DNA of 64,000 bases, taken from the NCBI RefSeq assembly GCF_017348915.1, contig NZ_CP071383.1, forward strand, positions 2,232,001-2,296,000, in the 5' to 3' direction. The translations under genes were made by a program, and so were the position numbers. Below are positions 47,026 through 55,963 of the stretch, piece by piece (position 1 is the first letter of the stretch; the number at the start of each line of letters is the position of its first letter). This DNA is from Leclercia pneumoniae (GTDB lineage: Bacteria > Pseudomonadota > Gammaproteobacteria > Enterobacterales > Enterobacteriaceae). The notes beneath the pieces were generated by a model. It did no database searches, was not told the origin of the DNA, and saw only the letters and a program-made list of their open reading frames with translations.

Positions 47026-47424
47026 TCAGTCGCCGCTGGCGAAGGCGAAGTTTTCATCCTCCCAGCCGGTGATCCCCCCCAGCATGATCTTCACCGGCAG
47101 TCCCAGCCGGGCAAGTTTCAGCGCCGCGCGATCGGCTCCGTTACAATGCGGCCCGGCACAGTAAACGACGAACAGCGTACCCTCCGGCCACTGAGCCATC
47201 TTTTCGGCGGTGATTTGCGACCAGGGTAAATGGATGGCACCCGGCAGGTGGCGATGGGCAAAATGCGCCGCCTGCCCGACGACGTGCAGTAACACGAAAT
47301 CCTGCTGACCACTGCTCAGGGCATGGTGCACATCCGCGCAGTCGGTCTCTACGCTCAGGCGACGCAGAAAATGGGCGACCGCTTCTTGCGGCTCGGCGAC
47401 GGGGAACTCGGTAACATAACTCAT
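47026..47424 (-). CDS. Rhodanese-domain protein
   Basis: 132 residues from the ATG at 47424 (AGGAG upstream). A single rhodanese domain with catalytic Cys in 'LFVVYCAGPHCNGADRAALK', where 'HLPGAIHLPW' is the usual N-terminal motif. It likely moves sulfur from a persulfide donor. Divergent from ftrA with a gap of under 100 bp; the pairing suggests FtrA controls it. Confidence 0.9.
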   Translation of the reverse strand: MSYVTEFPVAEPQEAVAHFLRRLSVETDCADVHHALSSGQQDFVLLHVVGQAAHFAHRHLPGAIHLPWSQITAEKMAQWPEGTLFVVYCAGPHCNGADRAALKLARLGLPVKIMLGGITGWEDENFAFASGD

Positions 47425-47513
47425 GGCTTTCTCCTGTGTGTCTGTGTTAACACTAGAGTAACGAGAGACGATGCCTGTGAATGCCAGCACCTATGCCAGA
47501 AAACAGCAAAAAG

Positions 47514-48485
47514 ATGACAAACTTAAGACATATTGCGCGCCCGCGTGTGGTGGCACTGGCCTATGACGGCCTCTGTACTTTTGAGTTTGGCGTGGCAGTG
47601 GAGATCTTCGGCCTGCCGCGCCCGGAAATGGGCGAGAACTGGTATCGCTTTGCCGTGGCATCTGTGGATGGCGGCGAGCTACGGGCTACGGGCGGGATCC
47701 GCATGGTCGCCGATGGTGACCTGTCGCTGCTGCAGGAGGCGGATTTGATTGTCGTTCCTGGCTGGCGTGGCGTAGAGAGCCCGGTGCCGTCAGCGCTGTG
47801 CGAAGCCCTGCAACAGGCGCAGCAGCGAGGCTGTCATTTGCTCTCTATTTGCTCAGGCGTCTTTGTGCTGGCCGCTGCGGGGCTACTGAATGGCCAGCGC
47901 GCAACCACGCACTGGCGCTATACCCAAACCCTGAAGAGCCGCTTTCCGCGCATTAACGTGGTGGAAGATGTGCTGTATCAGGACGAGGGGCAACTGCTGA
48001 CTTCCGCGGGGAGCGCTGCGGGTATTGATCTGTGCCTGCACGTGGTACGACGTGATTATGGCATGGAGGCAGCTAATCAGGTCGCGCGCCGCCTGGTGAT
48101 CCCGCCCCATCGCGATGGTTCTCAGACCCAGCAGCTCAGCCGCCCGGTGGCACAACTGCGTGAAAGCCAACGGCTGGGGCAGTTATTCGATTACCTGCAT
48201 CAACATCTGACCCTGGGGCATACGGTGGGCTCCCTTGCCCAGCGCGTTGGGATGAGCCAGCGTACGTTTCTGCGACGTTTTCAGGAGGCGACCGGTACCA
48301 CCCCTGCCCGCTGGCTGCTGAATGAACGCCTGACCCGCGCCAAAGAGTTTCTGGAGAACAGCCGCCTCAGTATTGACCGTATCGCCGAACAGACGGGCTT
48401 CGGTAATACCGCTACGTTGCGCCATCACTTCCGTCAGCACTTTGCCCTGTCGCCTGCCCAGTACCGCAAACAGTTCTGCTCGTGA
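47514..48485 (+). CDS. ftrA: FtrA: DJ-1/PfpI-AraC regulator
   Basis: 323 residues from the ATG at 47514; ATGs at 47481 and 47493 are alternatives and none has a strong ribosome site. The N-terminal half is a DJ-1/PfpI domain ('AYDGLCTFEFGVAVEIFG', Cys in 'LLSICSGVFVLAAAG'). The C-terminal AraC domain has two helix-turn-helix motifs ('TVGSLAQRVGMSQRTFLRRF', 'IDRIAEQTGFGNTATLRHHF'). GlxA-type regulator. Confidence 0.88.
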   Translation: MTNLRHIARPRVVALAYDGLCTFEFGVAVEIFGLPRPEMGENWYRFAVASVDGGELRATGGIRMVADGDLSLLQEADLIVVPGWRGVESPVPSALCEALQQAQQRGCHLLSICSGVFVLAAAGLLNGQRATTHWRYTQTLKSRFPRINVVEDVLYQDEGQLLTSAGSAAGIDLCLHVVRRDYGMEAANQVARRLVIPPHRDGSQTQQLSRPVAQLRESQRLGQLFDYLHQHLTLGHTVGSLAQRVGMSQRTFLRRFQEATGTTPARWLLNERLTRAKEFLENSRLSIDRIAEQTGFGNTATLRHHFRQHFALSPAQYRKQFCS

Positions 48486-48493
48486 AAGCAGGC

Positions 48494-48590
48494 AAAAAAA
48501 AACCGCCAGAGTCTGGCGGTAAATGCTTGCATGGATAGATTTTGTGTTTTGGTATCTACGTTCCCGGTATTCCGTGCCGGGTTGCGGATC
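48494..48590 (-). ncRNA. Candidate leftward small RNA between ftrA and yedK
   Basis: The minus strand carries a textbook terminator, CCGCCAG-ACT-CTGGCGG followed by nine Ts (48519 to 48494), although no leftward gene lies beside it. Upstream on the same strand are a CCCGG...CCGGG hairpin (48562-48582 region) and a promoter-like TTTACT...TATTAA. This gives a possible transcript of about 95 nt. I recognise no known RNA family; expression is not shown. Confidence 0.4.
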
Positions 48591-48651
48591 GTTTAATACG
48601 CTATCATGGAGAAAGTAAATGAGAGGTAAACGGCGCACAAAGAGCGGAGCT

Positions 48652-48703
48652 GCCCCGGCGTGATGGCTAACAGAGTGAGAATCTGCCATTTTCTACCCGG
48701 GGC
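48652..48703 (+). other. Nested inverted repeat in the yedK leader
   Basis: Outer arms GCCCCGG (48652-48658) and CCGGGGC (48697-48703) enclose inner arms ATGGC (48663-48667) and GCCAT (48685-48689). The predicted long stem lies 52 bp before the yedK start. A 14-codon frame, from 48619, runs into it. Role unknown. Confidence 0.35.
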
Positions 48704-48755
48704 CTGAGTCACTACAGAGTACTGGCGAAAACACCTAACCTTGAAGGAGGTTTCT

Positions 48756-49424
48756 ATGTGTGGACGTTTTGCACAAGCCCAAACCCGGGAAGCGTACCTG
48801 GCGTTTCTTGCTGACGAAGCCGAGCGTGATATTGCGTACGATCCGGCTCCAATCGGCCGTTATAACGTGGCGCCGGGAACGAAAGTCTTGTTACTCAGCG
48901 AACGCGATTCACAATTACACCTCGATCCCGTCTTCTGGGGTTACGCGCCGGGGTGGTGGAATAAGCCGCCGCTGATTAATGCCCGCGTTGAGACGGCGGC
49001 CACCAGCAGGATGTTCAAGCCCCTATGGCAGCATGGACGGGCGATCTGCTTCGCAGATGGGTGGTTTGAGTGGAAGAGAGAGGGTAATAAAAAACAGCCC
49101 TGGTTTATCCACCGCGCTGATGGTCAGCCAATATTTATGGCGGCGATTGGCAGTGCGCCTTTTGAACGGGGTGACGAGGCCGAGGGTTTTGTGATTGTTA
49201 CCTCCGCCGCCGATGAAGGGTTAATCGATATCCACGATCGTCGGCCACTGGTTCTGTCGCCCGACGCGGCCCGGGCGTGGATGCGTCAGGATCTCAGCGG
49301 CAAAGAAGCGGAAGCCATTATTGCCGACGGCGCCGTGCCCGCCGATAAGTTTATCTGGCACGCCGTAACGCGCGCCGTAGGGAATGTGAAGAATCAGGGG
49401 CCCGAGCTTATTGAGGCACTGTGA
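48756..49424 (+). CDS. yedK: SRAP-domain abasic-site protein YedK (HMCES-like)
   Basis: 222 residues from the ATG at 48756 (AAGGAGG upstream). Catalytic Cys2 follows the initiator Met ('MCGRFAQ') and forms a thiazolidine link with abasic sites in single-stranded DNA. The active-site Glu is in 'GWFEWKREG' and His in 'IHDRRPLVL'. Length equals E. coli YedK. Confidence 0.94.
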   Translation: MCGRFAQAQTREAYLAFLADEAERDIAYDPAPIGRYNVAPGTKVLLLSERDSQLHLDPVFWGYAPGWWNKPPLINARVETAATSRMFKPLWQHGRAICFADGWFEWKREGNKKQPWFIHRADGQPIFMAAIGSAPFERGDEAEGFVIVTSAADEGLIDIHDRRPLVLSPDAARAWMRQDLSGKEAEAIIADGAVPADKFIWHAVTRAVGNVKNQGPELIEAL

Positions 49425-49808
49425 TCTTAATTAAAAGCGATATCTAAACATCGTGACGTTCCGGTTATAATAAATCATCTTTTTTACGCGCTGCTTCCTG
49501 AATGAATTCCGAAATAATCCCGCCAGCACGATTACCAAATAAAGGTAGCTTGACACGAAATATTTTATTATCTCTTCAGTCTGATTTGCGTTTAGTTAAT
49601 AAAGATTAAGTCTATGACATATAACTGCGCGACTTTTAAGGCCGCTGGGTTGACTTATCTGCAATTGAAGCACTTGATTGAATAAAGTTTGCTCAGCGCG
49701 GTCTTCAGGTACACATTAATAATATCTTGTTGGTCGACTGGTCTGATATGCTATGGATTCTAAAATATGTCATCATTTTTTGGCATTAAACTTACAACAA
49801 GGTCAATT
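49425..49808. other. AT-rich intergenic region before bor, with a coding relic
   Basis: The 384 bp are AT-rich and unlike the flanking backbone. On the minus strand 49465-49575 reads 36 codons, among them 'KLPLFGNRAGGIISEFIQEA', with no start codon and an upstream TGA. It looks like the end of a lost gene. Nothing else was recognised apart from presumed bor promoter sequence. Confidence 0.4.
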
Positions 49809-50099
49809 ATGAAAAAGTTAATTATGGTTGCGCTCATTGCAGGGGCGGTATCTGGCTGCGCACAACAATCTTTCTCTGTAAACAAAGGAACTACCTTTGC
49901 ACCGCAGAAAGTGACCACTCATCACTTCTTCGTTAGCGGCATTGGTCAGTCTAAACAGATCGATGCAGCACAAGTTTGTGGCTCTGCGGACAAAGTTGTT
50001 CGTACCGAAGTTCAGCAAACTTTCGTTAATGGCCTGCTGGGTGTTGTGACTTTCGGTATTTACACCCCGCGTGAAGCGCGCGTGTATTGCGCTAAATAA
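49809..50099 (+). CDS. bor: Bor/Iss-family lipoprotein
   Basis: 96 residues from the ATG at 49809. Signal peptide with lipobox 'IAGAVSGC'. The mature part matches lambda Bor and Iss ('THHFFVSGIGQ', 'VNGLLGVVTFGIYTPREARVYC'). Phage-derived outer-membrane lipoprotein; Bor/Iss of E. coli are linked to serum survival. A longer frame to 49767 lacks a signal start. Confidence 0.93.
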   Translation: MKKLIMVALIAGAVSGCAQQSFSVNKGTTFAPQKVTTHHFFVSGIGQSKQIDAAQVCGSADKVVRTEVQQTFVNGLLGVVTFGIYTPREARVYCAK

Positions 50100-50106
50100 G
50101 CGTTCA

Positions 50107-50131
50107 GTCAGCGGGATATTCTCCCGCTGAC
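50107..50131. terminator. Hairpin between bor and dcp
   Basis: GTCAGCGGGA (50107-50116) and TCCCGCTGAC (50122-50131) form a 10-bp stem with loop TATTC, 8 bp after the bor stop. No T-run follows directly. Confidence 0.6.
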
Positions 50132-50171
50132 CTCTCATCGTTAGGCTAAAAATCGCTTCACAATATCAATA

Positions 50172-52217
50172 TTACTCACTCAACCCCCTGTTTTTCAGCA
50201 TCGGCTCAATCTTAGGATCGTGCCCACGCCATACGCGATAAAGTTCAGCTAAATCAGTGCTATTCCCTCGGGACAAAATCGCCTCACGGAATTTCTGCCC
50301 GTTCTCGCGGTTCAATCCGCCCTGCTCCACAAACCACTGGTAGCCGTCGTCGGCCAGCATTTGCGTCCAGAGATAGGCGTAATAACCCGCCGCGTAACCG
50401 CCGCCGAAAATATGGGCAAAATAGCTGCTACGATAGCGTGGCGGTATGGCCGGGAGATTGAGTTGCTCTTTCTCGAGGGCTGCGGATTCGAAGGAGTCGA
50501 CATCCTGCGGTGCTTTATCGGCGCTGATACTGTGCCAGTTCATATCCAGCAGCGCGGCACTCAGCAGTTCGGTCATGTCATAGCCTTTATTAAACTGGGT
50601 GGCGCTGAGCATTTTCTCACGCAGCGCGTCCGGCATTGGCTCTCCGGTCTCGAAATGACGAGCGTAGTGGGCAAAAACCTGCGGATGGCTGGCCCAGTGT
50701 TCGTTGATCTGCGAAGGAAATTCCACAAAATCGCGCGGTGTATTGGTCCCTGAAAGCGTGGCGTAACGCTGGCTGGCAAAAAGCCCATGCAGTGTATGGC
50801 CAAATTCATGGAACAGGGTGATGACATCGTCCCAGGAGATCAGCGCAGGCTGGCCATTGGCCGGTTTCTGGTAGTTACAGACGTTGTAGATTACCGGCCG
50901 CGTGGCGAACTCATGAGATTGCTCGACGAAGTTGCCCATCCACGCACCTCCGCCTTTCGAATCACGGGCAAAGAAATCGCCGTAGAATAGCGCCAGCCCG
51001 TCGTCGTTATCATCGAAGATCTCCCAGACGCGGACATCCGGGTGATAAACCGGGATATCGCTACGCTCAACAAAGCGAATACCAAAGAGCTGGCTTGCCG
51101 CCCAAAAAACGCCATCTGTGAGCACCGTATTGAGTTCAAAGAAAGGTTTGACCTGACTCTCATCCAGCGCATATTTCGCCAGCCGCACGCGCTCGGCATA
51201 GAGAGACCAGTCCCAGGCCTGAGCCGTAAAGCCGCCTTGCTCAGCGTCAATCACATGCTGAATGTCCGCCAGCTCTTTTAGCGCGCGTCCTCGCGCCGCC
51301 GGGACAATACCGCGCATAAACTCCAGCGCCGCCTGCGGCGTTTGCGCCATCTGGTCGGCCAGCTTCCAGTTGGCAAAACTCTCGAAGTTGAGCAGTTCAG
51401 CCTGCCGGGCACGCAGCGCGGCCAGGCGACAGACGATAGCGCGGGTATCGTTTTGGTCGCCCTTCTGCGTGCGCAGCCAACTGGCCTGAAAAAGATTTTC
51501 ACGGGTTTGCCTGTCACGAAGCTGTTGCAACGCGGGCTGCTGGGTGGTGTTAAGCAGCGGAATCAACCAGCGATCCTGGAGCCCCTTTTCCTCTGCGGCC
51601 TGCGCGGCGGCGGCTACCTCTGCCGGGCTGAGACCATCAAGCTGATGGCGATAATCAAGCACCAGCCCACCCGCTTTATCGGCAGCCAGAAGCCGCTGAT
51701 TGAACTGGCTGGTCAGCGTCGCCGACTCGGTATTTAACGCTTTTAGCTCTTCCTTACCCGCAGCATCCAGCCGCGCGCCGGCCAGAATAAAACGCTGATA
51801 AAGCTCTTCAGTCAGGCGCAGGGATTCAGCATCCGGGGCCTGGTCATGCCGCTGGTTATAGACAGCCTCAACGCGGTCAAAAAGGGCATCGTTAAGCCAG
51901 ATATCATTAGAGAGCGCCGCCAGTTCGGTTGAGACCGCCTCCTCCAGCGCCTGCAGAGAGTCGTTGGTATGTGCTGAGGTCATGGCGAAAAAAACACTAC
52001 TGACGCGCGACAGCAGCGCCCCGCTCTTTTCCAGCGCTAAAATCGTGTTGTCAAAATCAGGCGGCAGGCGCTGGCTAATGATGGCGTCAATCTCTTCACG
52101 CTTCTGGCGGATCGCTTCGTCAAAGGCCGGACGATAATCGTCGTCGGTGATACGGTCAAAAGGGGGAGCCTGGTAAGGTAACGCGCTGATTTCAAAAAAA
52201 GGATTGTGCTGCGACAT
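50172..52217 (-). CDS. dcp: Peptidyl-dipeptidase Dcp
   Basis: 681 residues, equal to E. coli Dcp. M3-family zinc peptidase with 'LFHEFGHTLHG' (HExxH) and a downstream Glu in the region 'DFVEFPSQINEHW'. It removes C-terminal dipeptides in the cytoplasm. Its link to ydfG follows E. coli order, with extra genes inserted between them. Confidence 0.96.
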   Translation of the reverse strand: MSQHNPFFEISALPYQAPPFDRITDDDYRPAFDEAIRQKREEIDAIISQRLPPDFDNTILALEKSGALLSRVSSVFFAMTSAHTNDSLQALEEAVSTELAALSNDIWLNDALFDRVEAVYNQRHDQAPDAESLRLTEELYQRFILAGARLDAAGKEELKALNTESATLTSQFNQRLLAADKAGGLVLDYRHQLDGLSPAEVAAAAQAAEEKGLQDRWLIPLLNTTQQPALQQLRDRQTRENLFQASWLRTQKGDQNDTRAIVCRLAALRARQAELLNFESFANWKLADQMAQTPQAALEFMRGIVPAARGRALKELADIQHVIDAEQGGFTAQAWDWSLYAERVRLAKYALDESQVKPFFELNTVLTDGVFWAASQLFGIRFVERSDIPVYHPDVRVWEIFDDNDDGLALFYGDFFARDSKGGGAWMGNFVEQSHEFATRPVIYNVCNYQKPANGQPALISWDDVITLFHEFGHTLHGLFASQRYATLSGTNTPRDFVEFPSQINEHWASHPQVFAHYARHFETGEPMPDALREKMLSATQFNKGYDMTELLSAALLDMNWHSISADKAPQDVDSFESAALEKEQLNLPAIPPRYRSSYFAHIFGGGYAAGYYAYLWTQMLADDGYQWFVEQGGLNRENGQKFREAILSRGNSTDLAELYRVWRGHDPKIEPMLKNRGLSE

Positions 52218-52342
52218 GACGAACTCCTGAATAGGGTGAATCTCACCAGAGTAGGCCAGCGCGCCACTCCCTGCAATCCTGGTATCCTGTTAATAATTGC
52301 AGGTATAATTGCGGAAATTGTTTAACGGGTTCAGAGAAGACG

Positions 52343-52882
52343 ATGACAAAACTCACCTTACAAGAGCAAATGCTCAAAGCTGGCCTGGTCACCAGCAAGA
52401 AAATGGCCAAAGTCCAGAGAACCGCTAAGAAGTCGCGCGTTCAGGCCCGTGAGGCACGTGAAGCCGTAGAAGAGAATAAAAAGGCGCAGCAAGAGCGGGA
52501 TAAACAGCTGAGCGAACAGCAGAAGCAGGCAGTGCTCTCTAAAGAGTTCAAAGCGCAGGTGAAGCAGCTCATTGAAATGAACCGCATTCCCCTCTCTAAA
52601 GGCAATATTACCTTTAACTTTACCGACAATAATGTCATTAAAAAGCTGGAAGTGGATAAGACCACCCAGGCCCAGTTGATTAACGGACGTCTCGCCATTG
52701 CGCGTCTGGCCGTTGATAACAAACCGGAAGGCGAATACGCCATCATCCCGGCGAGCGTTGCCGAGAAAATTGCCCAGCGTGATGCCGGCAGTATTGTGTT
52801 ACACAGTGCGCTGAGTCAGGAGGAGCAAGATCAGGACGATCCTTACGCCGACTTCAAGATCCCTGATGACCTGATGTGGTAA
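52343..52882 (+). CDS. DUF2058 nucleoprotein, YaiL-like
   Basis: 179 residues. An N-terminal basic coiled-coil ('KKMAKVQRTAKKSRVQAREA') is followed by a conserved globular part ending 'DDPYADFKIPDDLMW'. Very close to E. coli YaiL in length and sequence, but the locus differs, so it may be the orthologue moved or a paralogue. Thought to bind nucleic acid; function unproven. Confidence 0.9.
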   Translation: MTKLTLQEQMLKAGLVTSKKMAKVQRTAKKSRVQAREAREAVEENKKAQQERDKQLSEQQKQAVLSKEFKAQVKQLIEMNRIPLSKGNITFNFTDNNVIKKLEVDKTTQAQLINGRLAIARLAVDNKPEGEYAIIPASVAEKIAQRDAGSIVLHSALSQEEQDQDDPYADFKIPDDLMW

Positions 52883-52888
52883 ACCGCG

Positions 52889-53572
52889 TCAGAACGGGCT
52901 GGCATGATGAATATCCATCACCGCATGGCTGACCGGATGGACAAAATGCAGCTCGCTGGCATGAAGCATCAACCGCGACGCCTGTTCCGTACCCGGCTGC
53001 AGACGCCCGCCGTAGAGATCGCAGCCTAATATCGGGTGACCCAGGTGCTGGCAATGAATGCGCAGTTGATGGGTTCGCCCGGTCTCGGGGGTAAGTGCCA
53101 CCCGGCTTACTGGCAGACCGTCGCGATAAAAACGCTCCAGAGTCCGATAGCGAGAGCGTGCTGGCTTACCCTGGATAGCGCAAATCGACATCAATGGAAA
53201 CAACGCAGGATCTTTAGCAATAGGCGCATCAATCACCCCGTCATCATGGCGAAGATGGCCACAGAGCAGCGCGCTGTAGCCTTTTTTTACGCTGCGCTGG
53301 CTGAACTGCTGGCAAAGCGCCGCGTTAATGGGTTTAGTGCGAGCGACCACCATCAGCCCGGATGTGCCAAAATCGAGACGATGCACCAGCGCGCAGCCGG
53401 GGAATCGCTGGACCAGGCGGTAATGCACCGAATCAAGATTCTGCGGGTTTTTACCCGACAGACTGAGCAAGCCGGCAGGTTTGTTGATCAGCACCAGGTG
53501 TTCGTCCTCATAGAGGATCTCTATTTCGTCATGGCACGGTGGTGCAATAAAGGTATCAACAATGGTAGACAT
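52889..53572 (-). CDS. RluA-family pseudouridine synthase
   Basis: 227 residues from the ATG at 53572; a longer frame to 53638 is less likely. Catalytic Asp in 'LVHRLDFGTSGLMV', then 'LTPETGRTHQLRIH' and 'DLYGG', the RluA signature set. It is small for RluA and lacks an S4 domain; the RNA target (tRNA or 23S rRNA) is not assignable. Confidence 0.88.
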   Translation of the reverse strand: MSTIVDTFIAPPCHDEIEILYEDEHLVLINKPAGLLSLSGKNPQNLDSVHYRLVQRFPGCALVHRLDFGTSGLMVVARTKPINAALCQQFSQRSVKKGYSALLCGHLRHDDGVIDAPIAKDPALFPLMSICAIQGKPARSRYRTLERFYRDGLPVSRVALTPETGRTHQLRIHCQHLGHPILGCDLYGGRLQPGTEQASRLMLHASELHFVHPVSHAVMDIHHASPF

Positions 53573-53833
53573 CAGGTCGCCTGCTGTAAGAAAGGGGGCG
53601 AATAATATCCCATTCTTTACCGCTACGCGAATTGCCACAATGCAGAGTGAATGTTACGCGCCCGCTCTGCCGATGAAAGGCAAGCGCCCTCGCCCCCTTA
53701 ACTGGCGGCGCGGAAGAATGACCTCTTTTTTCTTTTCTGATTACGCAAAGCAAGCTGGGATTACACGTCCGTAAGAGCGGGAATTATTAATAACAGCGTA
53801 GATAATAAAAAACGCTTACGCCCGCCATGCTTA
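53573..53833. other. Intergenic stretch with no supported gene
   Basis: A rightward open frame at 53562-53774 contains a short basic segment, 'MKGKRPRPLNWRRG', but has no ribosome site. I do not call it a gene. Confidence 0.4.
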
Positions 53834-54238
53834 TTAACTCCAGCTAATAGAATCGAGCAGACCTGAAATATCCTCCCGAATTTCCATCCCGGAATCTGTT
53901 AAATCAACAATAGAAAGAATACTTTCATTGCCCAGTTGAATATTGACCTGCTCTACCACCAGCGCCAGATGCGTCATTACCGCCTGGAGCCCGTGAATGT
54001 CAACATTAACTTGATCGAGACTGAGATAGCAGACGCCCCTCGCTGTGATCGCAAAACTTGCGCACCGGTTAGTGTAGTGTTGGTGAAAAGCCGTAATCCA
54101 CTCGGCCGTTGGGCAATAATAAGGCTTTATTTGGATGCAGAGACGCTCAACGATACCCTTATTAATAATGCACGCCGCTTTATCAAAGTCCGTCAGAATG
54201 ACAGCATGTGTCATAAAAATCGAGGCAGGCTTTTTCAT
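53834..54238 (-). CDS. Hypothetical protein
   Basis: 134 residues, no signal peptide or membrane segment. Rich in Ile and Val with several Cys; a possible start is also Met9. Base composition is lower in GC than its neighbours, hinting at transfer. It is divergent from the hypothetical gene at 54315, with 76 bp between. I recognise no family. Confidence 0.55.
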   Translation of the reverse strand: MKKPASIFMTHAVILTDFDKAACIINKGIVERLCIQIKPYYCPTAEWITAFHQHYTNRCASFAITARGVCYLSLDQVNVDIHGLQAVMTHLALVVEQVNIQLGNESILSIVDLTDSGMEIREDISGLLDSISWS

Positions 54239-54314
54239 CAGGGTAGTTCTTATTTATGAGAGAGATACATTTCATGCTATAATACCTATCCCCTGTCTTC
54301 AACCGTCACTTTTT

Positions 54315-54704
54315 ATGCCGCAACTTATCTGGTGTCTCGATAACTATTTCGAAGAGAAGAAAAAAGATTGTTATTTCGTGGTATTCGGCCGCAAATTTCC
54401 CATAAAGCATGATGATAATTTTAAAAAGAGTGAAAATCCGCCGGGTAGAGCAGCGTTATTAAGCTGGTTTAAAGCACACTATCCCCATATAGCGGTCGAG
54501 CCGGTATGGCCGCACAGCAGCACCAGTCTGTCGCTCTTCTTTGATCGGGAATACGATGGTTCTGTCACGATTGAGTTTGACGACGAGAGCCTGCGTGCGT
54601 TCTGCGAAGAGTGGGAAGATGAAGACCAGAACGGGTGTTCCAGAGACGGGACGTTCATCTGTTATCACCTCCCTTATGCGTCGTATCTGGAAAATCGAGG
54701 TTAA
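54315..54704 (+). CDS. Hypothetical protein
   Basis: 129 residues from the ATG at 54315; the frame is open back to 54135, but that part reads antisense to the neighbouring gene. Acidic and aromatic-rich ('LSLFFDREYDGSVTIEFDD', 'FCEEWEDEDQ'), soluble. AT-richer than the backbone, as is the divergent partner. Function unknown. Confidence 0.55.
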   Translation: MPQLIWCLDNYFEEKKKDCYFVVFGRKFPIKHDDNFKKSENPPGRAALLSWFKAHYPHIAVEPVWPHSSTSLSLFFDREYDGSVTIEFDDESLRAFCEEWEDEDQNGCSRDGTFICYHLPYASYLENRG

Positions 54705-54792
54705 TGCCTGAGTAAACCGCTATCAGAAATTAAGATTAAGAATGATAATATTCAGTCCGGACACCCATTTATGCAGCCTGACAGGATAAACA

Positions 54793-55038
54793 ATGAACCA
54801 CGACATTCCCCTCAAGTTTTACGACATCGTTGACGAGTACGCCACTGAAACGGACATTGCCGTTAACGACGCCGAGCGCGACACGCTGGCGCACTATTTT
54901 CAGTTGCTGATCACCCGTTTAATGAATAACGAGGAGATCAGTGAAGAAGCCCAGCAAGAGATGGCCGCAGAGGCCGGTATTAACCCGCTGCGCATTGATG
55001 ACGTTGCCAACTTCCTCAATCAGTGGGGCAATGAGTAG
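54793..55038 (+). CDS. ymjA: DUF2543 protein YmjA
   Basis: 81 residues, equal to E. coli YmjA. The start '[19 protein letters not shown]' and the C-terminus '[19 protein letters not shown]' match closely. All-helical, acidic, cytoplasmic. Function unknown. Not at the E. coli locus, so either the gene or its surroundings were rearranged. Confidence 0.9.
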   Translation: MNHDIPLKFYDIVDEYATETDIAVNDAERDTLAHYFQLLITRLMNNEEISEEAQQEMAAEAGINPLRIDDVANFLNQWGNE

Positions 55039-55126
55039 CCCACATTAAGGCCATGCAGCGGCCCTTACCCTGCGCCAGATCACATGCTATGGTAGTACAA
55101 CACAAAAAGCGTTGAGGAACAGTGAG

Positions 55127-55873
55127 ATGATTATTTTAGTAACTGGAGCGACCGCAGGTTTTGGTGAAAGTATTACCCGTCGTTTTGTGGCCAACGGGCA
55201 CAAAGTCATTGCGACAGGCCGCCGTCAGGAGCGTTTGCAAGAGCTGAAGGATGAGCTGGGTGACAGCATTCTGACCGCGCAGCTGGACGTGCGTAATCGC
55301 GCCGCCATTGAAGAGATGATCGCAAACCTCCCTGCCGAGTGGCGTGAAATTGATGTGCTGGTTAACAACGCCGGTCTGGCGCTGGGCATGGAGCCTGCGC
55401 ATAAAGCCAGCGTTGAAGACTGGGAAACGATGATCGACACCAACAACAAAGGTCTGGTCTATATGACCCGTGCAGTGCTGCCGGGTATGGTTGAGCGTAA
55501 CCGCGGCCATGTCATTAATATTGGCTCTACTGCGGGCAGCTGGCCTTATGCAGGGGGTAACGTTTATGGCGCCACGAAAGCTTTTGTTCGTCAATTCAGC
55601 CTCAACCTGCGTACCGATCTGCACGGCACCGCTCTTCGCGTGACCGATATCGAGCCAGGTCTGGTGGGCGGAACCGAGTTCTCTAACGTGCGCTTCAAAG
55701 GCGACGACGATAAAGCCGGTAAAACCTACGAGAATACCCAGGCCCTGACCCCAGAAGATGTCACCGAGACGGTCTGGTGGGTCGCGACCCTGCCGAAACA
55801 TGTCAATATCAACACCGTAGAGATGATGCCGGTCAGCCAGAGCTTTGCTGGCCTGAGCGTCCATCGCGGCTGA
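55127..55873 (+). CDS. ydfG: SDR YdfG (3-hydroxy acid / malonic semialdehyde dehydrogenase)
   Basis: 248 residues from the ATG at 55127 (GAGGAA upstream), same as E. coli YdfG. NADP motif 'VTGATAGFGESI', catalytic 'VYGATKAFVRQF'. It oxidises L-allo-threonine and L-serine and reduces malonic semialdehyde, linking it to pyrimidine breakdown. Confidence 0.95.
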   Translation: MIILVTGATAGFGESITRRFVANGHKVIATGRRQERLQELKDELGDSILTAQLDVRNRAAIEEMIANLPAEWREIDVLVNNAGLALGMEPAHKASVEDWETMIDTNNKGLVYMTRAVLPGMVERNRGHVINIGSTAGSWPYAGGNVYGATKAFVRQFSLNLRTDLHGTALRVTDIEPGLVGGTEFSNVRFKGDDDKAGKTYENTQALTPEDVTETVWWVATLPKHVNINTVEMMPVSQSFAGLSVHRG

Positions 55874-55963
55874 TCTTCCTCTCCCGGCCTGCGGGCCGGG
55901 TATGGGATGACCGGCAAAAGAATGGTAGTATTTACCGCTTAATTCTTCGAGAAATCACAACGC

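Noticed and set aside
48619..48663. 14-codon frame in the yedK leader as a leader peptide
   Set aside because: No run of a regulatory amino acid and no clear attenuator before yedK; chance is likely.
48486..48740. Known small RNA such as FnrS, MicC or RprA at this place
   Set aside because: The sequence and hairpins do not match those RNAs as I know them; only an unnamed candidate is reported.
49465..49575. Protein-like leftward frame ending 'AARKKDDLL'
   Set aside because: It lacks a start codon and has a stop just upstream; kept only as a possible relic in the intergenic entry.
53562..53774. Small basic rightward frame next to the RluA-type gene
   Set aside because: No ribosome site, and the first part is antisense to the other gene's start.
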